The translations under genes and the position numbers were made by a program. A stretch of DNA of 15,342 nt from Brachionus koreanus (taxonomy: Eukaryota; Rotifera; Eurotatoria; Ploima; Brachionidae). Shown here piece by piece: positions 1-9,019 of this stretch. How positions within the stretch are numbered: position 1 is the stretch's first letter; each line of letters opens with the position of its first letter. Under the pieces are notes generated by a model, which saw only the letters and a list, made by a program, of their open reading frames with translations, did not search any database and was not told the DNA's origin. The DNA lies in NCBI GenBank assembly GCA_016987375.1, contig PJRA01000343.1, positions 64,226 through 79,567 of the forward strand, read 5' to 3'.

Positions 1-2
1 CT

Positions 3-41
3 GATAACCCAGCGGACGCGCCTTCTAGGCGCATATCACCG
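3..41 (+). pseudogene. Possible RNase H tail motif of a retroelement, cut by window start
   Basis: In the third forward frame the first 13 codons read DNPADAPSRRISP before a TAA. The core NPADAPSRR resembles the end of the RNase H domain in reverse-transcribing elements, especially DIRS-type, where the final Asp precedes a Ser-Arg-Arg. The stretch is much richer in G and C than its surroundings, as expected for inserted DNA, and contains a small hairpin (GCGCCT/AGGCGC, loop of three). Only 13 codons are visible because the window begins here. Another frame (1-78) is also open for 26 codons, so the reading frame is not settled. Confidence 0.3.
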
Positions 42-135
42 TAAACACCAATACGCCTTGGCAATAGAAGATTCACTATAAATAGAAGGTGAAATGCTGC
101 TTAAAATCAGCTTTTGAAAATTTTTCTTCTTTTAA

Positions 136-294
136 TTTAATAAAACCAAGCGGTTATCGGCGTTGATGTTAGCCGACCGGTGTCTTGACCACGAGTCAGT
201 CGACAACCCCGAGCCGGTACTCAGAAGCATCTGTGAAGTAAGTCTTCCAGATGTTATTCCCTCTGTTCCTAAAAGTCATGGTATCTATTTTTAG
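136..294 (+). pseudogene. GC-rich open frame of unknown identity, perhaps retroelement tail
   Basis: This frame is open for 52 codons between a TAA at 133-135 and a TAG at 292-294, in a patch far less AT-rich than the flanks. The product includes RLSALMLADRCLDHE and has ordinary protein-like composition. I do not recognise the family with certainty. The start, RLSAL then MLADR, is loosely like the segment that follows SRR in DIRS-type RNase H domains, so it could belong with the motif at 3-41, displaced by AT-rich sequence. No convincing start codon is visible. It may instead be an exon or a GC-rich repeat. Confidence 0.28.
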
Positions 295-312
295 AATTAT
301 TGAAAGATACCA
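279..312. repeat. Inverted repeat, 8-bp arms
   Basis: TGGTATCT at 279-286 and its exact reverse complement AGATACCA at 305-312 flank an 18-base loop. It lies at the end of the GC-rich patch and could mark the edge of that insertion, but eight base pairs can arise by chance. Confidence 0.3.
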
Positions 313-1345
313 CCAGTACTCTCTTCGAGTAGAGCATTAATTAAAGAAACCGTATGGAAGTTTTATTAACAAAAGGGATCTGCCAATTTTTTATTAAAAA
401 AAAAATAGCACTCTTTTTTCCTTAGATCGTAATTAGTCCATAGGATCAATTAAGACCCCATGTCTCATTAACACTTTTTAGTAAGTTACAAAAATAGTGA
501 ACAAAGAAAATTAGCTTTATTTTAAAAAATACGAAAAAAAATTATAATGGATTTCTTTAAAAAATTGATAATAGAAATAGAAAATTCCCGTATTTAATCA
601 AATTCAAGAAACCAAAAATAGAAAAAACCTGCTAAAGTCAAAAATTTCTCTTTATTTAAGTTGCTTTTCTCAAAAAAATGTGACTCTTTTAAAAGAAAAT
701 TCACCGGTTAATATTAAATTGTAAAACAAGTATTTTTTTGTTTCTAGAAAAAGTAAAAAAAAACAAAAAAATTTCTTTTATGTGTTTCAATTTTTAGAAT
801 TAAATATATTTGATTAGAAGAAATCCTTTGATGACCAAGCTTTCTTTATTTTCTTTCTTTCGAAAACTTTCAGCATAGATATCTATATAAAATCTAATCT
901 ATTGCCTTTAAAACATTTTTTTTCTCCATGATAACTAGCCCGAAAATTTGCTGAAGCTTTATGATCAAGAGATTAATCTTAATCTGAAGTTTTCAACGTT
1001 CAAGCTTTCTTTATTCAATAATATAAATTAGATTTTCACAGATTTAAAAAAAAAATTTAAAAAATTTAATTTTAATTTTTTAATTTTTTAAATACTTTTT
1101 TTTCTATATTTTTAATTTGTAAATAAAATTTTATAAAAATTAAATAAATTAATGAAATCTTAATCACTCATTAATTAGATGGTCTTGTTGATTTCTTGAA
1201 TAAAAAAAGTAACTTTTTCAATAGTTTTTTAAATTTTGAATTTATTCAAGTTTCAATATATAAGGGTTTCAATTTCAATCGAAAAAGATTTGAGAAATAA
1301 ATTTAATTGTACAATAATAATTATAAAATAAAAGGGAAATAGTTT
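313..1345. other. AT-rich stretch with no gene seen
   Basis: Long A and T runs dominate, for example at 395-410 and 1045-1095. I read all frames and found no protein-like segment, no tRNA-like fold and no terminal repeat that could be paired with another site. Confidence 0.6.
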
Positions 1346-1531
1346 TTAAAGATTATTTAATATAGATGCTAATTCGCGAGAATAAATTATTGGCACTATT
1401 CTGAAATTTTCGGAGGAACTTCTATAAAAAGCTATTATGGTATTAGACAACCTTGTTTGCTTTTCTTTCTTGGAAAGTGAAAAAAAGTTGAACAATAACA
1501 TATCAAATTTAAATTTAAAAAGCTTCAGCAA
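1346..1531 (-). pseudogene. Unidentified reading frame, possibly part of a decayed gene
   Basis: The frame runs from a TTG (no ATG at this end) to a TAA, 61 codons. The first part is rich in Phe, Leu and Lys, and the last 40 residues (SKKEKQTRLSNTIIAFYRSS and onward) look more protein-like. It is in the same frame as the unidentified frame at 1688-2104 upstream on this strand, but several stops separate them. It could be a distal piece of the same dead gene or a chance opening. I recognise no domain. Confidence 0.2.
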
Positions 1532-1552
1532 TCTTAGATCAGATTGCTGAAG
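1523..1552. repeat. Perfect 12-bp hairpin
   Basis: CTTCAGCAATCT at 1523-1534 is followed by a six-base loop (TAGATC) and then by its exact reverse complement AGATTGCTGAAG at 1541-1552. The stem has five G-C pairs, in contrast to the AT-rich flanks. On the minus strand it lies about 140 bases downstream of the TAA that ends the frame at 1688-2104, so it could form in the 3' part of that transcript. It could equally be the tip of a small foldback element. Confidence 0.6.
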
Positions 1553-1687
1553 ATTTACTATTTAATGAGTTAAGTCAGCTAGAAGTCGAAAATGTTGATC
1601 ATTGTTAAAACTTTTGTTTTGTTAAGCTGTTTTGCGACAATTTTTTCAAATTTCCTAAATTATTTTTTCTATTTCTCAAATTTTATT

Positions 1688-2104
1688 TTACAAGAGGTTT
1701 TGATTTTGATTTTGTTTCGATGAGCTTTTCAGCATAACAAGACTTTTTGTTTGTGTACAATTCTCATTTAGTATTCTAGATTTATCAAAACACCTCTCAA
1801 GCTCAATTTTTACCTCTTCAACTTTACGTCGCATTTCATAGTCAAAGCTCAATTTTTTAAATTTTCCAAAGTCTTTTTTTGTATTTAAAAGTCAAAAGTT
1901 TCTTTTACAGATACTAGATGAATTTAATGTAATTAGTAATCAAGTTTTTTTGTTTGTTTTTATGCACCGAACAAATTTCAGAGTTTTTTTACTTCGGAGA
2001 TTTTCCTCTGGGCAGTTTTCAGTGGCATATGTCTTCTTTTCACATCTCATGTTTGAAAATTTTAAAATTTGTAAATGTTCATAAAAGAGGTTAAATCTTA
2101 ATAG
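1688..2104 (-). pseudogene. Unidentified protein frame interrupted by two TGA codons
   Basis: One minus-strand frame stays open for 138 codons except for TGA at 1940-1942 and 1892-1894, and ends in TAA at 1688-1690 followed at once by an AATAAA. The first segment contains MRCEKKTYATENCPEEN and is Cys- and Lys-rich. The last (67 codons) contains SFDYEMRRKVEEVKIELERC, a charged amphipathic stretch that could form a coiled coil, and ends in a Gln/Asn-rich tail. In DNA this AT-rich, two stops in 138 codons is unusually few, so I think it was coding once. I cannot assign a family. The two TGAs could be nonsense mutations or could lie in a small unrecognised intron. Confidence 0.35.
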
Positions 2105-2111
2105 TTAATAA

Positions 2112-3110
2112 AAAACTTTTAAAAATAAAAATCTTCCTCTTTTAAAACTGTTTCATTATGGTTTTGATAATGAATCATTGGGACTCCTTTCTAATTATTT
2201 TAGAAATAGATCACAAATAGTTCGCCTTGGTAATGAAAATTCAAAACCTGTATCACTTAAATTAGGAGTTCCACAAGGCTCAGTTTTGGGTCCTCTTCTT
2301 TTTCTTATTTTTGTGAATGACCTTCCTTTTCTTTTAAAGAAATTTAGTATTAAGATGTTTGCAGATCACACAACCATTAGTCATTCTGAAAAGGACTTAG
2401 AGACTGTATTAGCTATTTTTCAAATTGGTGTATTTACAATAAGATCGATATAAACTGGTCGAAAACGTTTTGTATGATTTTTACTAAAGAAATATTATTG
2501 CTCCTGAAACAATGCACTTATGTGGAATAGAAATAAAAGTTGACAAAGAAATTAGTCTTTTAGGTTTTATGATTGATCATAATCTAAATTTCTCCAAACA
2601 AGCTTGCAGTATAACTCTTGCTGTAAATAAGAAATTGTTTAGTATTAAAAGACTCTTTTTTTTGTCAACCTCTGTTAAAGTTCAGTTTCTTAAAACATTT
2701 ATTTATTTATACTACCTTATTTTGATTATTCTTAAACTCTCTTGTGTTATTTTTCCAAAGAGGCAATAATTAAACTTGCTAAAAGTTATTATTTTTCTAT
2801 TTTTAAATTGTTTAAGTTCAAATTTGAATCGAAAAACTTTAATGATGTTAATAATTTTTTGGAAAAATATGGGTTATATGCATTTCAACATAGATTTTTA
2901 GAAAGAATGTTATTGTTCTCTTTTAAGTCTTTATTCTTTCATAACTCGCCTGAGAATTTAAATAATATATTTCTAAAAAATGACTCGAGAAATTTCAGTT
3001 ACAATTTAAGGAATAGTGCAAACCTGATTGAACCAATGGCAAAAACGAACAATGGAAAAAAAACATTTAGATATTTTTACTCAAGACTGATTAATCAAAA
3101 TAACAGATAA
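2112..3110 (+). pseudogene. Non-LTR retrotransposon reverse transcriptase, 3' half, dead
   Basis: This copies element RNA into DNA in live LINE-type elements. Homology begins near 2130 (LLKLFHYGFDNESLGLLSNY), then VPQGSVLGPLLF (palm motif B), then FADHTT at about 2355-2375 where active enzymes have FADD or YADD: the second catalytic Asp is His. The frame then shifts at about 2425 (WCIYNKIDINWSK), at about 2488 (LLGFMIDHNLNF, the conserved post-catalytic motif) and at about 2712, with a TAA at 2733-2735 inside the thumb region. The last frame runs to a TAA at 3108-3110 and covers the C-terminal tail (KLFKFKFES, YGLYAFQHRFLERM). The N-terminal endonuclease and fingers are missing, consistent with 5' truncation. 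A Jockey/CR1-like lineage is likely. Three shifts, a stop and the lost Asp make it inactive. Confidence 0.85.
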
Positions 3111-3240
3111 TTTTATTTTTATAAAAATTATAATTTTAATTATTAAAAATTTTATTTAATTAAAAAAATGGAGTGTTAATCAGTCGATTACGATAAGGAC
3201 ACTAGCCTGTTGATTAACCTTGAAATTGAAAAAATTGATT
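3111..3240 (+). other. 3' UTR and tail of the retrotransposon above
   Basis: After the stop comes an AT-rich stretch, then a more balanced segment with an inverted repeat, GTTAATCA at 3175-3182 and TGATTAAC at 3211-3218, enclosing a 28-base loop. It is followed by CTTGAAATTGAAAAAATTGA, a short TTGAAA-like repeat. Non-LTR elements often carry a 3' stem-loop recognised by their own reverse transcriptase and end in a simple repeat, so I infer that the element ends near 3240. No target duplication could be identified because the 5' junction is unclear. Confidence 0.5.
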
Positions 3241-4180
3241 TAATGAAATATTTCTATTAAATTAGATTACCACGACTGTTGCAATATTTTATTTGGTTAG
3301 TCTATTTTAAATCATTTCGAATATAAATTCCTATTTATTGTGAGATTCAAACATATACATATTCATACAGATTCATAAACATATCAATTAAATAAAAATA
3401 TTTAAAAAAAAGAGCGCAAAAAAATGCTACATACTTTATTGTCCCTTTTTACGAATTATAAAATATTAAGAAATATTTACAATAAATTGAAATATTTTTT
3501 CTTATGCCAGAAAAAATACAGAAAATAAAATATTAAAAAGATTTTCATTGATTATTGATTAGATTTCCTATGTTGCAATTTTTTGCAGTTTTTTTTTAAC
3601 ATGTTATTTCGGTAAATTTTAATTTATAAAAATAGGAAGAATTTTTTTGTTTTGTTTTTATATTAATTTTTCACATTCTAAAAATAAAAGAATATTTATA
3701 AATATAAAAAAAAGAAGGGGTCCTAATACTGAAGCTTAAGATACTCTACTAATAAAATCTAACCAATTTGATATGGATGAACCCAAAATAACTATTTGCT
3801 TCCCTTCACAGAGAAAATTACTTATTAAAAAGCTTATCATATTATTTAAATCATATTTCAAAAGTTTATTTAAAAAGATTGTATGCGATATTCTGTATAA
3901 TAGAGAAATCATTGTCTTTAATATCGATAAATAGAATTAGTTAATACAAAAGCTGGCTAAGTTTTTGATTCATTATCTATCGTAAACACTAATTTTAAAT
4001 AAAGTCTGTAATGTTCTATTTGGTTCTGATTTTCAATTTTCAATTTTTGTTTTTTATTTTGGATACTTAATTATTTATTGTGCACTATTTTATTCAATTT
4101 TTTACTAAAATAATTCAAAACAAGTCTTTTTTTATTCAAAACTTTACTATATAAATCACCTGGCACAAAAATAATCTTTG
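3241..4180. other. AT-rich stretch with one small open frame
   Basis: Mostly low-complexity A/T. The only protein-like segment is at 3773-3934 (+), an ATG-started frame of 53 codons beginning MDEPKITICFPSQ and ending in TAG. It is Lys/Ile-rich with no recognised domain. Its length is not remarkable, but its composition is less monotonous than chance frames nearby. I would not call it a gene without expression or conservation. Confidence 0.4.
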
Positions 4181-4245
4181 ATCTTCACTAAAATAATTTT
4201 TAATCTTTACTAAAAAAAATTTTGATCTTCACTAAAAAAATTTGT
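4181..4245. repeat. Three tandem copies of a 22-bp unit
   Basis: Units start at 4181, 4203 and 4225. Each begins ATCTTCACTAAAA (the middle copy reads ATCTTTACTAAAA) followed by an A/T tail. A partial fourth unit (AATAATCTTTG) may precede them. The array lies about 200 bases upstream of the Mutator-like remnant and could be subterminal to that element, or a simple slippage expansion. Confidence 0.6.
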
Positions 4246-4448
4246 ATTCAAGTCGTTTTATGTTTAAGTCATTGTATACACGGCTTTTCCTTTAATAATA
4301 TTTTATTTCCTGTTTCTCATATCTTCGATGCGGCTGCTGTTTTTCGAAATATAGAAAAAGTCAGCACTAGTTAGTCAACGGAAACTCTTCATGTCATTTT
4401 GATATATTGTTTACGCGGTATGTCCGCAGAATAGTTAGAAAGTTAGAA

Positions 4449-4805
4449 ATGGAAAATAAGATAGAGGATGAAAACGTCGAATTTATTGATTATGAGATGG
4501 GAGACGACGATGAAAATGATAAGAGCGAAAACGCAGACGAAGATGAGGAAGAAGAAGAACCGCCGAATAAAAAAGAGCCTGGTGAAAGCTGACAATACGA
4601 CCTAGTCGAAATTTATGAAACAAAACAGGAAGCAGTTGACTCACTGAAAATTCACGAGAGCTTAAAACAATTTAAGTGGTCAAAGCGAAATACAAACGTT
4701 TCGGCAAATTCTGTTAGCGTTATCTACAAATGTCCATCAGTTCGTGGTGCCACATGCTCAGCTAGAGTCAGCATCGTTATACCAAGCGTCAACAAGCGGG
4801 TTTAG
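4449..4805 (+). pseudogene. Mutator-like transposase, N-terminal zinc-binding region
   Basis: Starting at the ATG at 4449, the frame encodes a strongly acidic leader (DDDENDKSENADEDEEEEE) and then, after a TGA at 4590-4592, stays in the same frame to a TAG at 4803-4805. The downstream part has YDLVEIYETKQEAVDSLKIH, a following KWSKR, and YKCPSVRGATCSARVSI, the Cys-bearing half of the FLYWCH/WRKY-like zinc finger found at the N-terminus of animal Mutator-like transposases, which binds element ends. The usual distal His residues are not visible and the frame stops where the next domain should begin. Together with 4802-5292 this is an internally deleted element. The single TGA suggests nonsense mutation. 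Confidence 0.7.
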
Positions 4806-5292
4806 GGTAAACCCTTACACTAACCCACACATAAACATTCAAAAGCCTACACTAAGACAAGTCAATAACTTTCAATCAATAACAATTGAGTGGATTGAAA
4901 AAGATAAAAATCTTTTACTTGTTAAGCCAAGTTTTTACATACCATCACAACAAGCGAAAAAGCTACAAAAGAAAGATGTTGAAGCTTTTAAAGACGCTCG
5001 AGACAAATGCGTTTGGAAGACCTTTGAGGTTTTAGTTAAGCAAATCAACAGTCTTTATGAAATTAGAATAAATAAAACTCAATGGAGATTGTCGCGATGC
5101 AGTTGCGATTGGAACAGCAAGAATTACATCTGCAAACATGTCATTGGAGTATGCTCAAAATTAAAGGTTGGAGATTGCCAGATTCCCATCGCCTCAGTCA
5201 ACAAGCCACTAGAAAAAAAGGGCTGTCGAGGAATACCCACTTTGGCAGCAGCCGCACTAGTAGTAGATCCTAATGGATTCAAAAAAGCTTAA
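4802..5292 (+). pseudogene. Mutator-like transposase, C-terminal part with SWIM zinc finger
   Basis: This is an open frame of about 160 codons without a stop until TAA at 5290-5292, in a different frame from the N-terminal part. It carries the region that follows the catalytic domain in Mutator-like transposases: an EWIEKDKNLLLVKPSFYIPS block, then WRLSRCSCDW and YICKHVIGVC, giving the SWIM pattern C-x-C-xn-C-x-H, and a tail IPIASVNKPLEKKGCRGIP then AALVVD that matches the usual IPL-xxKxGRG-ALV ending. The DDE catalytic core expected between the two parts is absent, so this copy cannot transpose by itself. The frame also opens upstream to 4744, but that overlaps the N-terminal frame and is probably not real. 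I cannot identify terminal inverted repeats. Confidence 0.78.
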
Positions 5293-5435
5293 ATACATAT
5301 TTAACTTGTTGAATTAATAACGAATGGTTTGGTATTCTCAATAAATAGAATACTTTTTGTATTTTTTTATTTAATTTCTTATGAATAATACTGTACCTGT
5401 ATGTATTACTATATTTGTATTACTATATTTACGAA
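5293..5435. other. Short AT-rich spacer
   Basis: Between the SWIM frame and the endonuclease fragment there is only low-complexity sequence with a repeated TGTATTACTATAT motif (5401-5430). Confidence 0.5.
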
Positions 5436-5560
5436 ATTAAAATATGCTCATATAACTGTTATGGTATTAAATCAAATATGTCTTATGTCTTTAAGTATTT
5501 AATCGATGTAGAATCCACAACACCTGATTATGCTCTGCTACAAACAAATATTTTTCTCCG
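5436..5560 (+). pseudogene. LINE endonuclease N-terminal fragment
   Basis: About 40 codons read IKICSYNCYGIKSNMSYVFK, then about ten further residues and DYALLQTN. This matches the start of the apurinic-type endonuclease (EEP family) at the N-terminus of LINE second proteins: the Asn of the SxNCxG motif binds the active-site metal network, and LLQ normally precedes the catalytic Glu, which here is replaced by Thr. Homology stops at about 5560 and the frame ends in low-complexity codons at 5615. It could be the 5' scrap of an element related to the one at 2112-3110, but nothing links them directly. Confidence 0.6.
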
Positions 5561-6562
5561 CATTAAGTATCTCTTATCTAAATTTATTCATTTTTTTTTA
5601 AAAAAACACATATAATTTGAAAATTAAAATTTTCAAAACTAATTTAAGAAACACTTTGTTAATAATCCCAACATCATCATAGTATTTAATAAAAATTTAT
5701 TGCAAACGTTATATCTTTTTATTTGTCGCAAAGAGGCGACTCGAGCTATTTTTTAAAGAGTTAATTAAAAAAAGGACAATGATTTGGATGAAGTTATAAA
5801 AAAGCAGTTAGAAATAACTAATTTGTTTAAATTAAAGTATTTTCTAATTTAATACTATCTTTTAGTTTTTAATAAAATTTCAAAAATTAAGCAATTTTTT
5901 CGCTATATTACGCTTAACTCGAACTTTAAGCTCGGTCGAAACGAGTTCGAGATAAATATAGATTAAGTGTATTAAAATATATTGGTATTTTTGATACTTA
6001 TCAATTTAATGGTATCATTTGTTTTTAGCATTAAATTGTGTAAAAAAAAAATGGAAATATCAATTCAATATTGGTTAAAATTTCTTATTATCTAGAGCGA
6101 CTTAAATAAATTAATTTTTTTAATTGAAAAATGAGTCGAAGATAAATTAAATCCAATTTAAACTCTCATATTATTCAGATAAAATTTTCTGTTTTGATTT
6201 GGGAAAAAAATTTAACCTTAAATTAAAAAAAATTAATCATGTGATAAATTCAAGAAAAAAAAGCCGCAAAAAAGGAAGAATATTTTAGTTAAAAACCAAA
6301 TTAAAACAAAAATTTCATCAAATATTTTCAATTTTTTATCTTTTTAAAAAGTATTCTTTAAATTTTAAATCTTTTATACTAATTAAGTTTTAAAATATTT
6401 TCTCTAATAATTTTTAATTTTATATCTAAAAAATACAAGTTTTTTGTAAGTAAATTGAAATTTAAATTTAAGTATTTTAAAATATAAAAAAAGACTTTTC
6501 AAATTTGTTATATTTCCATTTGTTTATCTAATATAAAATATTTTTATCAAATTATGAAATTA
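5561..6562. other. AT-rich stretch with no gene; one 8-bp hairpin
   Basis: No protein-like frame on either strand. An inverted repeat, CTCGAACT at 5918-5925 and AGTTCGAG at 5944-5951 (loop 18), stands out by its G/C content. The part nearest 6562 would be the 3' flank of the glycosyltransferase frame on the minus strand; no clean AATAAA was found close to its stop. Confidence 0.5.
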
Positions 6563-8064
6563 TTATAGTTTTTGATTGTTTAAATATTTTGTAAAAAAGC
6601 TAAAATAATTTTCATTAAAAACAATTTCTCTAATATTTATTATTTTTAATGCCAAGTGCTTGCAGGTTAGTCTAAAATGAACCAAGTTTTCTTCCATTGC
6701 AACATTTGATTTTGACTGGTAAATAAAAAATCCGTTATTACCAAAACTATAATCATAAAAAACCTTATGAGTTGTAAATATTAAAGTTTTATCGGTTGAA
6801 TAAACACTTTTGCCACCTTTATTTAGTCCGACCATAAAAAATTTTCCAAAACTTGATTACCTTGATTAAGTTATAATACAATTCGCACAAATTAATGCCA
6901 TAATTGTATTCTTCTGGGCTTGAAATTTTGAAATTAAATTTCATATTATGTTCAAACACATTAAAGTTTTGAGGAAAAGTTTTAAATATTTTTAGTTTTG
7001 AACACATTTGTTCAATTACATCGTGTGATAAACTAGTTTTTTTATCAAAAAACAAATTAGATTTATGATTCCAGTCAAAACTTTGGATGTAGGCTCCTAA
7101 ATCATAACTAGACATTTGGGTATTGTTTTTTTCACTCACGATTTTGTTCTTATCCAATTTTGGTAGCATTATTTCATCAGTATCAGTAACTAATACAAAT
7201 TTGTATTTTGCAATATTGTCTAAATAACATTCGTTTATTAATAACTCGTTAATTAGATCCATTTTTTGATAAAATGGCAAATAATCTGGTAGATTTAAAA
7301 AAAAATCATTAGAGCGTTTTTTCTCTTCATTTTTGAACAGATTTGGAATACAATTGACATTTTTTAAGCTGATTGAATCAAACTTTTCCTCTAAATCTCC
7401 GGCAAATTTGTAGCCTTGAATTTGATCAGCACCAAATAGCTTGTTTATTTTTATCCACTCGCGATATTCATCTAATCTATTTTTATTTTTAAAAAATAGC
7501 TTTGTACAAATTAGGACGTCTTTTTTTGCTTTTTGATCAATTTTTAATAGTTTATTTTTTAAATATAAATCTACTGATGATTTATTTGTTTCAACAGTTA
7601 AAAAATAACTCAAATTTACATCAATAGAGATGTTTTTATTTCTTATTGAGAAAATAAGTCAGCTCAGTCTATACTGACCATTTAGTAAATCTTTTGGTAA
7701 ATTAACTGTTTTTATTAAGTCAATTTCAAATTTTTGGCTTTTGTTTGCATTATTTTGAAGCATATATTTAAAATTTGGCATGTTTTTACTGTTGTGTAAA
7801 ACGTAAACTATTATCAGTGAAGCATCAATGAAGAAATAACAACTTTGTTTTCTAAAATAATTCGAATAATTGAACAAAATCCAGTCTCCATTTGTACAAT
7901 ATTTGTTAGAACTATAATCGTAAGTAAATAAAAAATTCTCCAAGTTGTTAGGTTTTTGGCTCCATTTAATTAAAAAATTAATGATTAATTGAATAAATGA
8001 CAATAAAAAAAATAAAAAAAAATATTTTTTTGAATTTTACTTTAAAAAAATTTTGTTTAAACAT
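6563..8064 (-). pseudogene. Glycosyltransferase family 92 (DUF23) protein, three disruptions
   Basis: Family 92 enzymes are Golgi type II membrane proteins that transfer sugars, known as galactosyltransferases in nematodes. The best start is ATG at 8064: MFKQNFFKVKFKKIF then a hydrophobic Phe/Leu-rich anchor. An odd number of T bases at about 8005-8030 breaks the frame there. The next 115 codons (WSQKP, NYFRKQSCYFFIDASLIIVY) reach a TGA at 7659-7661 and resume in the same frame with LIFSIRNKNIS. Then come KKDVLICTKLFF, REWIKINKLFGAD and KYKFVLVTDTDEIMLP, the last holding the DxD-like metal/donor site. A T6 run at about 6836-6842 shifts the frame after FWKIF, and the C-terminal part (KGGKSVYSTDKT, TTHK, LVHFR) ends in TAA. 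The total of about 500 residues is normal for the family, so this is one unspliced copy. Homopolymer shifts could be sequencing errors, but the TGA could not be one so easily. I call it a young pseudogene. Confidence 0.75.
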
Positions 8065-9019
8065 TGGAAAATAATAAAGTTTAAGTTCAAAATTATACTT
8101 AACAAATAACAACTCCCAAATTTTATTTTTAATTTTAATTTCTTAAATTTTCGTTTAAAATAAAAAAGAAATAAGTCTGTGTTGCTAAGTATGTAATTTT
8201 ATGAATAATTCAAATAAATTTCAATTTTTTCCGAAAATTGAAACGTACAAAATTTTTTAAAAAATTAAGATTTATTTTAATTGCCAGAATAGAACATTTC
8301 TAAAACCGAGTCACAAAATAAACGATGTTGTGATATTCTGGTCCATAGATGAATTTAAGAATCAATACTGGGTTAGTGATGGAATTTCACATTTTTTCTA
8401 ATTTTCTCCTCGTATTCAGAAAGACATTTTGTATAAACATAAAAATACAATTGGTGAAAATGATATTGAGATATCGGCATAATTGCCTCGCAGCTTTTGT
8501 TGTATTGTAGACAAAAGCATTTAGTTCTTCTAATTTTGTTTGTGTAAAACTGGGTCAAAAATGACCTTTTTTATTTTTATCGTTTTTTTAATTGACAAAT
8601 CTTATTTGCAATAAATATACAGTAACTTTACTTTTACAGATCAAAAAATTAGTTTTCATTTAATAAATTTCTTATCTCTTTTTTTTTAAAATCTAAAATA
8701 AAACCGCTTTACTTTTCATCCTAAATATGATGTTGATAATTGAAGGATTATAAAACTAAATATTTTCTTATTGCTCATCAGATAAATTGATCTCATGTAA
8801 GTTTAAAATTGCAGTGTAGATGATCAAACCGATGCAGTAGTCTCTGTGTCAGATCGGAGCTGTTGCTCAAAAAGGTACTTGAAAAGGAGATGAGCTCCTC
8901 CCCATTATCCACTAGGATAGAATAGGGTAAATTAAAAAAGAAGCTTTTAGTGCCTTAAAAATTAGAAATTAATTACTGTTGAAAAATGGGGTCGGGGTAT
9001 TATTAGAGCTTTCATTATT
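8065..9019. other. Intergenic: structured repeat, unassigned frames, GC-richer patch
   Basis: Three things stand out. At 8284-8341, CCAGAATA and TCACAA pair with one continuous TTGTGATATTCTGG, giving a 14-bp stem with a 19-base bulge. At 8373-8558 (-) two overlapping frames are both open for about 56-61 codons; one contains FTQTKLEELNAFVYN, but I recognise neither. At 8805-8940 there is a less AT-rich patch with a small hairpin (AGGAG/CTCCT at 8885-8899), possibly a short interspersed repeat or the upstream part of the retroelement that follows. No function can be assigned. Confidence 0.4.

Noticed and set aside
150..262. tRNA or tRNA-derived SINE in the GC-rich patch
   Set aside because: There is a five-pair arm (TCGGC/GCCGA), but its loop has ten bases, and no acceptor stem or GGTTCGAAT-type B box is present on either strand.
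5082..5273. Plus-strand frame of 63 codons
   Set aside because: It overlaps the SWIM zinc-finger frame, which has the recognisable Cys/His pattern; this one is out of frame with it.
6785..6895. Intron (GTAATC ... AAAG) as explanation for the GT92 frame change
   Set aside because: The candidate GT-AG interval of 43 bases leaves the downstream motif out of frame; a single extra T in the T6 run restores it simply.
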